From assembly GCF_036850765.1 (NCBI RefSeq), contig NC_089490.1:386832558-386896557 (forward strand): DNA of 64,000 nucleotides. The letters are read 5' to 3'. Origin of the DNA: Saccopteryx bilineata (lineage: Eukaryota > Chordata > Mammalia > Chiroptera > Emballonuridae). Positions 21,703-34,061 of the stretch are shown here, in pieces (position 1 is the stretch's first letter; the number at the start of each line of letters is the position of its first letter). A program made the position numbers and the translations under genes. The notes under the pieces were generated by a model. The model worked only from the letters and a program-made list of their open reading frames with translations, ran no database searches and had not been told where the DNA came from.

Positions 21703-24253
21703 TATAATGTTAATAGAAATGGTCAAGAAGACCACTTTCCCCCTAAGCAAATTTTCAGGTTATTTTGACTTAAAAACATTGTGTCCTAAAACAGATTTGG
21801 CTGGGTTAGAGTTAGTCTTCAGAGCTGTGCTAATTTTCTACACTTTTTTTTTTTTAATTTGCATTACTGCCATAGCCAGAGAATTGAATGTATATATGGA
21901 AGCATACACTTATATTCTTTTGGCTTTATATATTTATTATAATTATGGCTCTAACTAAACTGTGATACTGCAGACAGTTTACCATCAGTAGAGCTATCCC
22001 AAACCTCTTTTATAAAGCTCTGAGGTTCGTCTAAGTAATTTTCAAACCAAAAGTGTTGACTTTTGCAACATTTTTTGACTGGCTTAATCAAAACTGTTAT
22101 GGGCTCTACACTATGAGCATTTAAGAATGTCATTCAGCTTTATTGATAATTCATACCATTAACATCATAACCACATTTCACCCAGTGTCTGAGTCAAATT
22201 TTATAATTGATAGTTGGCCAGTGGTGACCCGATCCCTAACCAGTTTTCTCCCATGATGATGGATTTGGACATTGATTTACCCAGGGATATTTTTCTAGGG
22301 AAATGTGGATGAGGTTGGGAGGGGGAGGAGAACTGATGAAGCACTTTTATTTCTCTCTGTCCACAAACCTGGAAAGATCTAGTTGATTGACAATTCTGAC
22401 AAAGCCTATTTACAACCCCTTTGCATTAAGCAAATTATCCAGACTCCTTGACAAAATATAATATAATAATTTTTGTAATATTATAATTTCTCAAATGAGT
22501 TGTGTCAGATGATTCTAAAGGGGTCCTATAACATCTTAGTATTAAAGTCGTGGTCACCTGTAGTATCTTTGTTCATAATAGGAGTAAGCCTGTTTTATTA
22601 TTTCTAAATGTACCTTCAGAAAGTTACTAATTATATTTTTATTTGTCTTTAATATTTGTTCAATTTTTTTCTGTTTCTAAGCTTTAAATATATTGGGTAA
22701 TTCCAACCAACAGAGATTACACTGTCTTTAGAAGAGATCAACGGTAGATGGTTCAAACCACTTGGTGGTCCCATTCATTGAGTTTATTGAGCTGGCCTGG
22801 TGACATTTCCCTTCTCAAGTATCACTTTTTTCAACGTCTACAGAGAAGGACATATTGCCTCAGCTGCAGGCTCGATGGGCTTTGAACCAACTTCATTTGG
22901 AGAATTTCTAGTGACTGCAGCTTCTTTTCTGTATTGAATGATCACCTCTTAACATCTCCTAAAACAAAGGCAGTTCTCAGTCTTTTTCTTTAGTCACCAA
23001 AACTTAACGAAAAAAAATCAATGAATAACTTAGTTGTTGGCCACCTCCCCTTACCACTTTCCTGAATAAAAAACCTTTAAAGCAAGATCAATGGCAAAAT
23101 ATAAGATATAAAGAGTATAAAGGAGCTGTGGTAATCTAAAAATTTAGAAATCCATCATTGATCATAACACTGGCTGCAGAGCCACTCAGCATATGTTGTT
23201 GGATAGGCTGTACGGACATCCTTACCCACATGATCATCTCAACTGACTCCTTCTTGCCTTCATTCATTCAATGGGATGTTACAGGAAACAATGTTTTCTT
23301 CCTCTGAACAGTTGTCAGATAGTACGGTTCTTAATCTTTTAGTTTTGGTAGTTGTTCTATATCACATCTGTGGCTTTCTAATTGGCAGTTCCTTTTTTTT
23401 TTTTTTCTTTGGAGCTCATTGCCATCTATTTAAGAAGGCAAACAGTTCTGCAAGCCGTGTGGCCTTGGTTAGTCAGTTTACTCCTTTTGTCTTTATTTGT
23501 AGAGCAAATAAATTGAATTAGATGATTTCCAAAGACGCTTCCAACTGTATAGACTAATGTTTTTATTACGAGGCATGTCGAGGTAACCAGTAAGTATGTA
23601 TTAGGTAAGGGACGCTGACATTCTGCTTCTTGGACAGTTGCATACCTGTAAAAGATGGCATAACACAGAACTGCTTATATGGTAAACTTCATTTAGGGAA
23701 AAAAGAAACTCTTTTAGAGGAAAATTAAATCCCTTTTCTGTGAGGCATTTAAAGTGCTATAGTGTGTGTATGTGTGTGTGTTTATTTTGAGGTGGTTTGG
23801 ATTCTGCTTTCTCAAGCTGTCTTTTAGTCTCATTTTGAAAGCAGTTCACTTTGACTTCCTCTACATAAGTTATTGGATCAAATAAAAAATTTTTACACAT
23901 ATATTCTTGTAAATGTACATGTGAGCATGTTGACATGCCTTTTAGAATGAGGATCTTAAGGGGTAGATCTTCAGCTGAGTGTTGATGGGCATGCCTCATT
24001 CAATTCTGATAATATCTATAAATATTCTCAACTTCATACTTTTGTTATCATTTCCTTATTAAAAAAAGAAGAAAACCATAGAAAACCATAATATGATATA
24101 CTTTGGTTACAGTGGAAAAGGAGGTATCTTTATCTTTTCCCTATAGAGTTTTACCTCAGTGAAAAAACAAAATTTGTATTTCCTTAACTGGTTCAGTCAT
24201 GTGTAAACCAATAAGAATAATAATTTTAAAATAATAACATAGCACGTATTTTT
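21703..24253. other. Mostly unique sequence; possible old LINE remnant at 21951-22133
   Basis: No SINE or L1 is clear here. A 60-codon minus-strand frame at 21951-22133 contains HFWFENYLDEPQSFIKEVW. This loosely resembles the FRFE...W linker that follows the endonuclease of non-LTR retrotransposons, and may be chance. A short (TG)n run lies at 23761-23781. The interval 24001-24253 is AT-rich with nothing recognised. Confidence 0.35.
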
Positions 24254-24450
24254 TTATTTTTTTTTTCATTTATTCATTTTTTAGAGAGGAGAGAGAGAAA
24301 GGGAGAGAGAGAAACAGAGAGAGAGAAGGGGGGAGGAGCTGGAAGCATCAACTCCCATATGTGCCTTGACCAGGCAAGCCCAGGGTTTCGAACCGGTGAC
24401 CTCAGCATTTCCAGGTCAACGCTTTATCCACTGTGCCACCACAGGTCAGG
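24254..24450 (-). mobile_element. tRNA-derived bat SINE (GACCTGTGGTGGCGCAGTGG-head type), reverse
   Basis: The right end, GTGCCACCACAGGTCAGG, is the reverse of the head, preceded by 'gggtttcgaaccggtgacc' (B box) and a purine-rich GAGA tract. A 16-bp TSD with one mismatch (CATAGCACGTATTTTT at 24238-24253, CATAGCATGTATTTTT at 24451-24466) flanks it. Confidence 0.88.
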
Positions 24451-24466
24451 CATAGCATGTATTTTT

Positions 24467-24879
24467 AAGGTTGCATTGTGAATTCAGGGAGAAGGAAAAG
24501 ATATGAAAGGTAAAGATTAAGAAAAGATGTTGTTTAGCCGTTCCAGGCTATGTTCTCACCCTAAGTGGCATGGAAAAATAACCCTCAATGAAGCATAGTA
24601 TAAGAATTTGCAAATTCCTTGACCGTGTTCCCACGTTTGCATCGGTGTTTGAGAGACTTGGATACAGGACACTTGGTTATTTTGGAAAAACAAGTAGCTT
24701 ACAGATGAAATTGATGAGAAAAGATTATCTTAGTTAGATTACTTATTTTCTTTAGTCTTCTATTTCCTACAAAAAGATAAAAGAGACCTTTCACCCTGGT
24801 CTTTATGAATGAACATGACTTTAAATTTATGTCAGGTCAATTTCTGGTCTCCTTTCCCACTTCCCAAAATACCTCTCAT
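24467..24879. other. No gene recognised
   Basis: Unique sequence between a SINE and the 3-prime end of a reverse L1. No repeat or exon was identified. Confidence 0.45.
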
Positions 24880-25572
24880 TTTTTTTTTTTTTTTTAGTTT
24901 TTATTGAATTTATTGGAGTGACATTGGTTAATAAAATTATATAGGTTTCAGGTGTACAATTCTATAATATATCATCTGTATATTGTACTGTGTGTTCACC
25001 ACCCCAAGTCAAGTCTCCTTCCATCACCATTTATTTCACATTTACCTCTTCTACCTCCCCCTACACCCCACTCCCTCTGGTAATCACCACACTGTCTATA
25101 AATTGTTGTGTGCTTTTTTCCTTAATCCCTTCACTTATTTTACCCAGTCCCACAAACCCCTCTAACAGCTGTCAGTCTGTTCTCTTTATCTATGAGTCTG
25201 TTTCTATTTTGTTTGCTAGCTTATTTTGTTCATTAGATTCCACATATAAGTGAGATCAGATGGTATTTGTCTTTCTCTGACTATCTTATTTCACCTCGCA
25301 TAATCTCCAGGTCCATCCATGCTGTTGCAAAAGGTAAGATTTCCTTCTGTTTTTTTTATGGCTGAGTAGTATTCAATTGTGTATATGTAGCACAGCTTTT
25401 TTATCCACTCATTTACTAATGAACACTTGGGGGCTTCTAAATTTTGGGTGTTGTAAATAGTGCTACAATATTGGGGTACATGTATTCTTTTGAATTAGTG
25501 TTTTGGGTTTCTTCAGATATATCCAAGAAGTGGAATTGCTGGGTCATAAGGCAGTTCCATTTTTAATTTTTT

Positions 25573-25619
25573 CTTTTATTTTTTTATTTTTAAGATTTTT
25601 TATTTATTCATTCTAGAGT

Positions 25620-25665
<46 letters not shown>

Positions 25666-25788
25666 GGAAGAGAATCAGGAAGCATCAACTCCCGTATGTG
25701 CCTTTACCTGGCAAGCCCAGGGTTTTGAACCAGTTACCTCAGCATTTCAGGTCAACACTTTATCCACTGCGCCACCACAGGTCAGGCC
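25573..25788 (-). mobile_element. tRNA-derived bat SINE (GACCTGTGGTGGCGCAGTGG-head type), reverse, with (AG)n
   Basis: The right end reads CGCCACCACAGGTCAGG (reverse head) and the middle holds a long (AG)n run, about 25620-25660, expanded from the CT-rich tail. A perfect 16-bp TSD, CCATTTTTAATTTTTT, is at 25557-25572 and 25789-25804. It is inserted in ORF2 of the reverse L1. Confidence 0.9.
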
Positions 25789-28412
25789 CCATTTTTAATT
25801 TTTTGAGATATACTGCTTTCCACAGTGGCTGCACCAATATGCATTCCCACCAGCAGTGTACAAGGGTTCCCTTTTTTCCACATCCTCACCAACACTTGTT
25901 CGTTGGTTTATTGTTGATAGTCATTCTAATAGATGTGAAGTGATAGATCCTTATGGTTTTACTTTGCATTTCTCTGATGATTAGTGATGTTGAGCAATTT
26001 TTCATATGTCTATTGGCCATTTTATGCCCTCTTTGGAGAAGTGTCTATTCAGGCCCTCTGCCCACTTTTTAATTAGATTGTTTGGGGGGTTTTTTTGGTG
26101 TTGAGCTGTATCAGTTCTTTATAAATTTTGAATATTAATCCCTTATCAGATATATCATTGGCAAATATGTTCTCTCATTCATCAGGTTGTATTTTTATTT
26201 TGTTGATTATTTCTGTTGTTCTGGAAAACCTTTTTAGGTGATATAGTCCCATTTTTTATTTTTTGTTTTGTTTCCCTTGCTTGAGAGATGTATCAGAAAA
26301 AATACTGCTATAAGAAATATTCAAGATGTGACTGCCTATTTTCTTCTAGGATTTTTGTGGTTTTGAGTCTTACATTTAAGCTTTCAATTCATTTTGAGTC
26401 TATTCTTGTATATAGTGTAAGCAGGTGGTCTAATTTCATATTTTGCAGAAATCTGTTCAATTTTCCCAGCACCATTTATTAATAGACTACCTTTACCTCA
26501 TTGTATGTTTTTGCCTCCTTTGTCAAATATTAATTGACCATAAAGGCGTGGGTTTGTTTCTGGCCTCTCTATTCTGTTCCATGGATCTATACATCTGTTT
26601 TTATGCCAAGACCATGCTGTTTTGATTACTATAGCCTTGTAGCTTAGTTTGCTATCAGGTAACATGAGTCCTCTAACTTTGCTCTTCTTTCTCAAGATTG
26701 CTGTGGCTATTAAAGGTCTTTTGTGGTTTCATACAAATTTTTTGAATATTTATTTTAGTTTTGTGAAATACGCCATTGTTATCTTGATAGAAATTGCCTT
26801 GATTCTATAGGTTGCTTTGGATAGTATTGGCATTTTAATGATAATTCTTCCTATCCATGAACACAGAATATGCATTCACTTATTTATATCTTCTTTTCTT
26901 TTTTTCTTCAGTGTCTTATAATTTTCTGAGAACAGGTGTTTGTTTGTTTGTTTTTTACCTCCTAGGTTAAATTTTTCCTTGATCTTTTTTTTTTGGATGC
27001 AATTGTAAATGGAATTGTTTTCTTAGTTTCTCTTTCTGATAGTTCATTTTTGATATATAAAAATACAACTGATACCTGGATATTTGTTTTGTATTCTGTT
27101 ACTTCACTGAATTTATTTATCATTTTTAGTAGTTTTTTTGTGAAATCTTTAGGCTTCTGTATATTCAGTACCATGTCATATGCAAATAATGACAGTTTTA
27201 CTTTTTCCTTTCCTATTTGAATACCTTTTATTTCTTGTTTTTTGTCTGATTGCTGTGGCTAGAACTTCCAGTGCTGTTTTGAATCAGAGTGATGAAATCA
27301 GACATCCCTGTCTTGTTCACGGTTTTAAGAAAATTGTTTTTAGTTTTTGCCCATTGAGTATGTTGCTAGTGGGTTTGTTGTATGTGGGCTTTATTATGAT
27401 GAGAAATGTTCCCTCTATTTCCACTTTACTGAGAGTTTTTTAAAATCATAAATACGTACTGGATTTTATCAAATGCTTTTTTTTTGCATCTATTGATATG
27501 TGGTTTATATCCTTTATTTTGTTTATGTGGCATATCACATTTACTGATTTGTGGATATTGTACCACTTTTGCATCCCAGAATAAATACCACTTGATCATG
27601 GTGTATGATCTTTTTAATGTATTGCTGGATCCAGTTTGCTAATATTTTGTTAAGGATTTTAGCATCATGTTTATTATGGACATTGGCTTATAATTTTCTT
27701 TCTTTGTAGTGTCTTAATCTGGTTTTGGAATTAGGATAGTTCTGGCCTCATAAAATGAGCTAGGCAGTCTCCCCTCCTCATGAATTTTTAAAACTAATTT
27801 GAGAAGGATAGCTATTAGTTCTTTGTTGAATGTTTGGTAAAGTTTACTGGTGAAGCCATCCAGCCTAAGACTTTTGTTTGCTGGTAGTTATTTTTATTAC
27901 TGTCTTGATTCTATTAGTTGTAATTGGTCTGCTCACATTTTCTGATTCTTCCTTATTCAGTTTTGGAAGATTGCATATTTCTAGGAATTTGTCCATTTCT
28001 TCCAAATTGTTCTATTAGTTGGCATATAGTTGTTCATACATTTTCTTACATTTCTTAATATTTCTGTGGTGTCAGTTGTTAATTCCTCTCTTTCATTTCT
28101 GATTTTATTTATTTGGACCTTTTCTCTTTATTCTTTGTGAGTCTGTTTAAAGGTTTGTCAATATTGTTTATCTTTTCCAAGAACCAACCCTTGATTTCAT
28201 TGATCTTTGAATGGTTTAGTCTCTGTGTCATATATTTCCACTCTAATCTTTATTATTTCCTTTCTTCTCATTCAGAATTTGTTGGGGGTTTTTTCCTAGC
28301 CCTTTTAGGTGTAAAGATTGATGTTTTATTTGAGATTTTTATTGCTTCTGGAGGTAGGCCTGTAATGCTATGGATTTCTCTCTTAGAACTTCTTTCACTG
28401 TGTCCTATAGAG

Positions 28413-28709
28413 CAGTGGTCCCCAACCCCCGGGCTGCGGACTGGTAGCGGTCCGTGGGCCATTTGGTACCGGTCCACAGAGAAAGAATAAATAACTTAAA
28501 TTATTTCCATTTTATTTATATTTAAGTCTGAACAATGTTTTATTTTTAAAAAATGACCAGATTCCTGCTGTTACATCCGTCTAAGACTCACTCTTGATGC
28601 TTGTCTCGGTCATGTGATACATTTATCTGTCCCACCCCAAAGGCCGGTCTGTGAAAATATTTTCTGACATTAAACCAGTCCGTGGCACAAAAAAGGTTGG
28701 GGACCACTG
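28413..28709. mobile_element. Non-autonomous hAT transposon (297 bp), family C
   Basis: The left end CAGTGGTCCCCAACC is the exact inverse of the right end GGTTGGGGACCACTG. A perfect 8-bp TSD, CTATAGAG, lies at 28405-28412 and 28710-28717. It splits ORF2 of the older L1, whose sequence resumes directly after the TSD. No transposase is encoded. Open frames running into it from the L1 are incidental. Confidence 0.93.
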
Positions 28710-28762
28710 CTATAGAGTTTGGGTTGCTGTGATTTCATTTTTATTTGTTTAAGGTATCTTTT

Positions 28763-29514
28763 TTTTTATAAATAAATTTTTATTTTAATGGGGTGACATC
28801 AATAAATCAGGGTACATACATTCAAAGAAAACATTTTCAGGTTATCTTTTCATTTAGTTCTGTTGCATACCCATCACCCGAAGAGAGATCGTCCTCCGCC
28901 ACCCTCCATCCAGTTCTCTCTGTACCCCTCCCCCTCCCCCTCTCCCTCCTTCCCTCCCCCACCCCCTGTAACCACCACACTCTTGTCCATGCCTCTTAGT
29001 CTCGCTTTTATGTCCCACCAATGTATGGAATCCTGCAGTTCCTGTTTTTTTCTGATTCGCTTATTTCACCCCGCACAATGCTACCAAGACTCCACCATTC
29101 CGCTGTAAGTGATCCGATGTCATCATTTCTCTTAGCTGAATAGTATACCATGGTGTATATGTGCCCCATCTTCTTCATCCAGTCCTCTATTTTTTTTTAC
29201 AGTGATTAAAAGCCTTTAAGCAAACTCTTGGCCAATACAGCAAGAATCCCTAAAAAGAGTAGTGTCCTTAACATGTTCACCAAGTCCAAGTTGGCCCCAT
29301 CACCATGCCAAATCCCTGAAAAATGCAACCCAACCACAGTTCAGTCTGTTAGGAGCTGTCACAGGGAGCAGGAGTCCAGGAAAGTTCCCCACAGGAAAAA
29401 TCTGCATGGCACTGGAATTGTTGTCACCATTCTATACTTTGCAGCTCATGTCCAAGTCCCAATGACCGCTGCTTCTAGCTGGTAATGATTCAGGTAGACT
29501 GGAATAAGGTATCT
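28763..29514 (-). mobile_element. Composite L1-type insertion (752 bp): L1 3-prime end joined to a 325-bp unassigned 5-prime segment
   Basis: 28763-29189 is an L1 3-prime end in reverse, with its tail as a T-run and the 'ctgaatagtataccatgg' segment. It switches at a T-run near 29190-29198 to about 325 bp that is not recognisable ORF2. Both parts together are flanked by one perfect 13-bp TSD, TAAGGTATCTTTT (28750-28762 and 29515-29527), so they inserted as a single cDNA. The extra part may be an L1 5-prime UTR (internally deleted L1) or a captured RNA. It is inserted in ORF2 of the 24.9-31.9 kb L1. Confidence 0.8.
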
Positions 29515-30284
29515 TTTGATTCTTCCTTAATCTTATTCTTAACTTACTCATTGTTTTATAATATGTGATTTAAAGCCATGTCTTTGTGTGTTTTTCAGAG
29601 TTTTTCTTGTGATTGATTTCTGATTTCATACCATTATGATCAGAGAAGATGTTTGATATAATTTCAGTCTTCTTAAATTTATTGACTTGTTTTGTGTCTT
29701 AATATGTGATCTATCCTAGAAAATGTTCCATGTGTACTTGAAAAGAATGTGTATTCTGCTGCTTTGCCATGAAATGCTCCAAAGATATCAATTAAATCCA
29801 ACTGATTTAGTGTGTCATTTACAGGTGCAATTTCCTTGTTGATTTTCTGACTGGAAGATCTATCCATTGCTGTCAATGGGGTGTTAAAATCCCCCATTCT
29901 GACTGTGTTACTGTTAATCTCTCCCTTTATGTCCATTAAGACTTGATTCTATATTTGGGTGCTCCTATGTTGGGTGCATAAATGTTTACAAGGGTTATAT
30001 CCTTTTATAGGATTGATCCCTTTAGTATTATGCAATGTTCTTCTTTGTCTCTGGTTATGGACTTTGTTTTGAAGTCTCTTTTGTCTGATCTAACTATTAC
30101 TTCCCCAGCTGTTTTTCATTTGCATTTGCATGCTAGATCTTTATCCAACCTTTATTTTAGTCTGCGTATATCTTTTATTTTGAGGTCGGCCTCTTTAGAC
30201 AGCGTATATATGGGTCTTGTTTTATTGTCATTAAGTCTTGATTTCTATTGGCCCATTTGTGTGTGGGTCATACCCTCAGGCTGG

Positions 30285-31912
30285 CTAACTGTGAGGATCA
30301 ACCAGTACCACAGTGTATGAGTTGCTGTACAGGTGCTGACCACACAAAGCAGATTCTACCTCAGCAGGATCTGGTGACTGCTGAACTCTCCCTTTGATTA
30401 TGGTACTTGTGAAGCTATTTGGGTCCTGCTTTGATGTTGTCTGAGCTGGCCAATGGGTGTTTTGGTTTGTGGTCTCTTGGGAGGGAATCTGGTCTAGGCC
30501 AATATCAAACACTGCCTGTGACTGGCCTGTGCAACCTGTTTGGAACTACAAAGTGACCCACAGTGTATGGCTGCTTCTGCTGGGCCTGAGTGTGCACAGG
30601 AAAGATAGGCTTTTACCAACACCAGGCCTGGGGACAGGTCAGCAGAAGTCTTAAGGCAAACTGAAATCTGCCTCAACCTGCTTCCACCTGCTGGCTACCT
30701 GGTAGGCTCAGTCGCTGAAAGAACCTCGTGGTACTCAAGTTGCATGAGGTTGGTTCTCAGTGAGTCACCAGGGAAGGATGTGTGGAGTTCACCATATTGA
30801 TACAGGCTTAAGCTCAGTGCCAGTGGTGGGTCTGAGGCCACTCAGCAAATATCCCAGAGTATACAAAGTTTAACTTCCAACTGCCGGGTGCCTGCAGACC
30901 TTTGTGGTGAGGCATCACACAAAGGACTCGTCACAGTGAGGCCAGCAGAGGTTATCAGGCCCAAACAAACCAACATTTAGCCATGTGAAAGGAAAGCTCT
31001 GCACCAGTCAAGCATGCAAAGGAAAACATGGCCTCAACTCAGTCTGTCTGGAATTCTGTCCAGACCTCAACAGGATGAGACCACCAGGAGTTAGGAGAGT
31101 GGGGTGCTGGAGCGTAGAGAATGGGGCTAGCAGATCATCCCTGAGGGAGAGACATCAGTTAGATTTACAGGAAAGTGGGTTGTGAGTTTCCTGCAGGAGA
31201 CTCAAAATCACCCACTTAGTCATTGACTCCTTAGCAAAGTGGGGTTACCAGGAATACAAAAGTGAGGCTTTTGCATTCTCCAAGGCAGGCTGGTGCTATA
31301 TAAAGGAGAGTGTTCTACCAAAAAAGATGGCCTCTGAAGAGTGGGTGTGGTGCCCAACACAGGGGTCCTGGTGGCTGTCCCTTCAGCTTTCTACCCAGAG
31401 CCACAAACCCCAGTCTTTCCTCTCATGTCTCTAGTCTGGCTCCACCCTCCCTTTGCTGTAGCCCAGGATGAGTGGCTATGAATGTGATTTTGAGCATCAG
31501 CCCTTTAAGAAGGCACCTGTGTCTCTAGCAGACTCTCATCTCTACCCAGTGGACAGAACCCCAGTTGATTTTCACAGCCAGATGCATATGTGTGCCTCTT
31601 CCCAGCTCTGATGCTCTGGGCTGGGGGCTTGGCATAGGGTTGAGATCCCAGCCACTCAGGAGGAAACCTTTGCAACTGAGGTAGCCTTCTGGAATCTCAC
31701 CTACCATCTATGGGAGTGGGGCCAGCCCACTTCATGTCTCTGCCCTTCCTACCAGTCTTGATGTGGCTTCTTCTGTAAATCCTTAGTTATAAAACTTCTG
31801 ATCAGCTATTCTTCAGTCAGTTCTTCAGGTTGATTGCTCTATATTTTAGTTGTAATTATAGTTTACTCCTGAGAGGTAAGTGTAACATCCACCTGCTCCA
31901 TGGCCATTTTGT
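30285..31912 (-). mobile_element. 5-prime UTR portion of the reverse L1
   Basis: Less AT-rich sequence whose minus-strand reading (for example 'gaagccacatcaagactgg' followed by 'taggaagggcagagac', and 'tctggctgtgaaaatcaact') recalls the 5-prime UTR of ancient mammalian L1 families. Open frames here, such as 30285-30512 on the minus strand, are not recognisable ORF1. The outer limit at about 31.91 kb is set where the likeness ends. No clear TSD was found. Confidence 0.6.
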
Positions 31913-32555
31913 ATTCCCTACCACTTCATTTCTTATTGCTAAAAAATCTAAATATTTCAGTCAGTCCATGGATTATTTTAATTACATTTTTACCAAATTA
32001 ACTGAATGCTTGAGGGAAAAGTGATTTTTTTTTCTGAGTTTCAGTGTATCTTGTGTTGATTGAGCTATATAAACCTGTATGGAATAATTAGGCAAAACAA
32101 CCTCATTTTAAACTGTGACTATATTTAGGGTTTTGTGGTCCCTTGTCCCACTTCGTTTGCTCCCCAATGCACACTGATTATTGAGGGAAAATATCTATTT
32201 GAAATTTCATAAGATCTTTTATCCAGTTTTTAGTTTATTCAGTATTTGATTTAATGTGATGACATCTCCAATAAGCATAAGGGGCAAGATGAGAAGATGC
32301 TTGACGGTCCATCCGATAACAAGATTGCCTCATTTCAGAGAAGAGATTGGTTCCTTAGCAGAACTGGTTGGAATTAACCACTTTAGAAGTGGCTTTTGTC
32401 TACAAACACATGTGTATTGTCACTGACAACAGAATAGGGACTTGAGGATATTACCAAGAAAACTGGATTACAAGTGAAGAAATTAGAGTATGCCTTGGGT
32501 GGTAGGAAATTATTGTTCATTTTATAGGAGGGATAATGGCATTCTGGTACTGTAG
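31913..32555. other. No gene recognised
   Basis: Unique sequence. The open frame at 31830-32024 spans the L1 border and is not considered a gene. Confidence 0.4.
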
Positions 32556-32775
32556 CAAAATGTCCTTACTTTTTAGACATGCATAGTGGAGTATTTGGGA
32601 ATGAAATGCTGTATCTGTGTCTTTTTAGAGTACTTCAGCAAAAGAAAAAGAGAGATAATCAAATATGACTAAATATCAATAGCTATTAAATAGAGATGAT
32701 GTATGCATGGATGTTTGTTATGCTTTTCCTACTTTTCTTTGATAATTTCCAAAATTAATAGTAAAAAAAAAAACT
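32556..32775 (+). repeat. Old L1 3-prime end remnant
   Basis: 'gcttttcctacttttctttg' followed by 'ataatttccaaaattaata' and a poly-A run resembles the terminal part of L1MC/L1ME-like 3-prime UTRs. It is diverged. Confidence 0.45.
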
Positions 32776-33029
32776 CACCTAATTGAGATAATATTTTTGC
32801 ATGTACAAGAAGGGAGCATGGATTAAAATTTTTCTGAACTAATCGGTAAATTTGATGTTCTGAAGCGGGGCGTTCCTTTGTGGAGTATGGTCGGTAACAC
32901 ATTAACAAGTATAAAATGAAAGTGCTGTGCAAAAATACCATTTATTTTATTTTTTTAAAGTGCATTTGAAATTATAGAATTGAAACTACAATAAAAGTAT
33001 GGTAGGCATTTAAAAATGAAGACATACAC

Positions 33030-33403
33030 GGCCCTGGCCGGTTGGCTCAGCAGTAGAGCGTTGGTCCAGCATGTGAAAATCCTGGGTTCGATTTCCGGTC
33101 AGGGCACACAGGAGAAGCCCCCATCTGCTTCTCCACCCTTCACTCTCTCCTTCCTCTCTACCTCTCTCTTCCTCTCCTGCAACCAAGGCTCCATGGGAGT
33201 AAAGTTGGCCCCGGGCGCTGAGGATGGCTCCATGGCCTCTGCCTCAGGTGCTAGAATGGCTTTGGCTTCAATGGAACAATGCCCCAGATGGGCCAAGCAT
33301 CACCCCCTGATGGGTATGCCGGTTGGCTCCCAGTCAGGTGCATGTGGGAGTCTGACTGCCTCCCTGCTTCTAACTTCGGAAAAATACCAAAAAAAAAAAA
33401 AAA
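33030..33403 (+). mobile_element. Ves/Rhin-type bat SINE
   Basis: The head GGCCCTGGCCGGTTGGCTCA, the B box region 'gggttcgatttccggtc', the CT-rich middle and the 3-prime 'cggaaaaatacc' plus poly-A are all present. Several head and body bases differ from the other copies, and no clean TSD is visible, so this is an older copy. Open frames on both strands across it are SINE read-through. Confidence 0.9.
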
Positions 33404-34060
33404 AGATAGACACATTTTTATTGACCTAAGGTAAATGCTGAAAAGTTTGAGTTTTAAGCTCAGGGTGAGGTGTAATGTTCCTTGAAGAAAGTCACAGAAA
33501 CATAAAGGTGTGAGAAACTTAGATTCTCAAATAAGAACTTGAGAGGAAATTAGAGTAGTCAGAATCATGGTATAAGCTAACTGAACGTCTGAAGCTGATG
33601 ACAGAAATTATGAAAATATAAACTCTATCAAGATGATTTTATTTTAGTCTTTGGAATGACCAGATTAGTGTGCTTCTTAAAAACGCTTCTTTTGGCTTCT
33701 GAATAGTTATTTTTACAGTAGCTGTGTTCTATCCAAGTAACGTAATAATTTTTGACATGTTAATATAATATTTGTTTATCACAAGATGTGTATATTTATT
33801 TACTTATTGCCATGAGGCCACAAAAAGAAACTATACCTCTAAGAGTGAAAGATTGTTTCTATTGTAAAATTCTGGGAAAGCCTAGCTTCAGTTGGATCGA
33901 CTTTGGGTCTTTTGTTCTTAATTGTATACAAATACATGCCTAAATCTACTGTCATCATCACATTTAATATAACACATTGATTTAAAAAATATGTTACCTG
34001 CACAGCCCTTGTGATCCTCAATTTTGTTTATACAGGAAAGAGAATTCTTCCTTTTGAACA
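33404..34060. other. No gene recognised
   Basis: AT-rich unique sequence between two SINEs, with no exon or RNA gene seen. Confidence 0.45.
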
Positions 34061-34061
34061 C

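Larger units (their letters stand above)
24880..31912 (-). mobile_element. L1 retrotransposon, about 7 kb, reverse; lacks recognisable ORF1
   Basis: The element runs leftward. A T-run at 24880-24895 is the poly-A tail, and the 3-prime UTR lies at about 24.9-25.3 kb. ORF2 reverse transcriptase and C-terminal parts lie at 25.3-29.6 kb, and the endonuclease domain at 29.6-30.26 kb. A minus-strand frame at 29679-29936 keeps GDFNTPLTAMDRSSSQKINK and EYTFFSSTHGTFSRIDHI, typical of the L1 endonuclease. 30.29-31.91 kb resembles the 5-prime UTR of old mammalian L1s. Neither ORF1 nor the ORF2 start is recognised between these. ORF2 has many stops, so the copy is dead. A SINE (25573-25788), a hAT (28413-28709) and a composite L1 (28763-29514) are nested in it. 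Confidence 0.82.
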
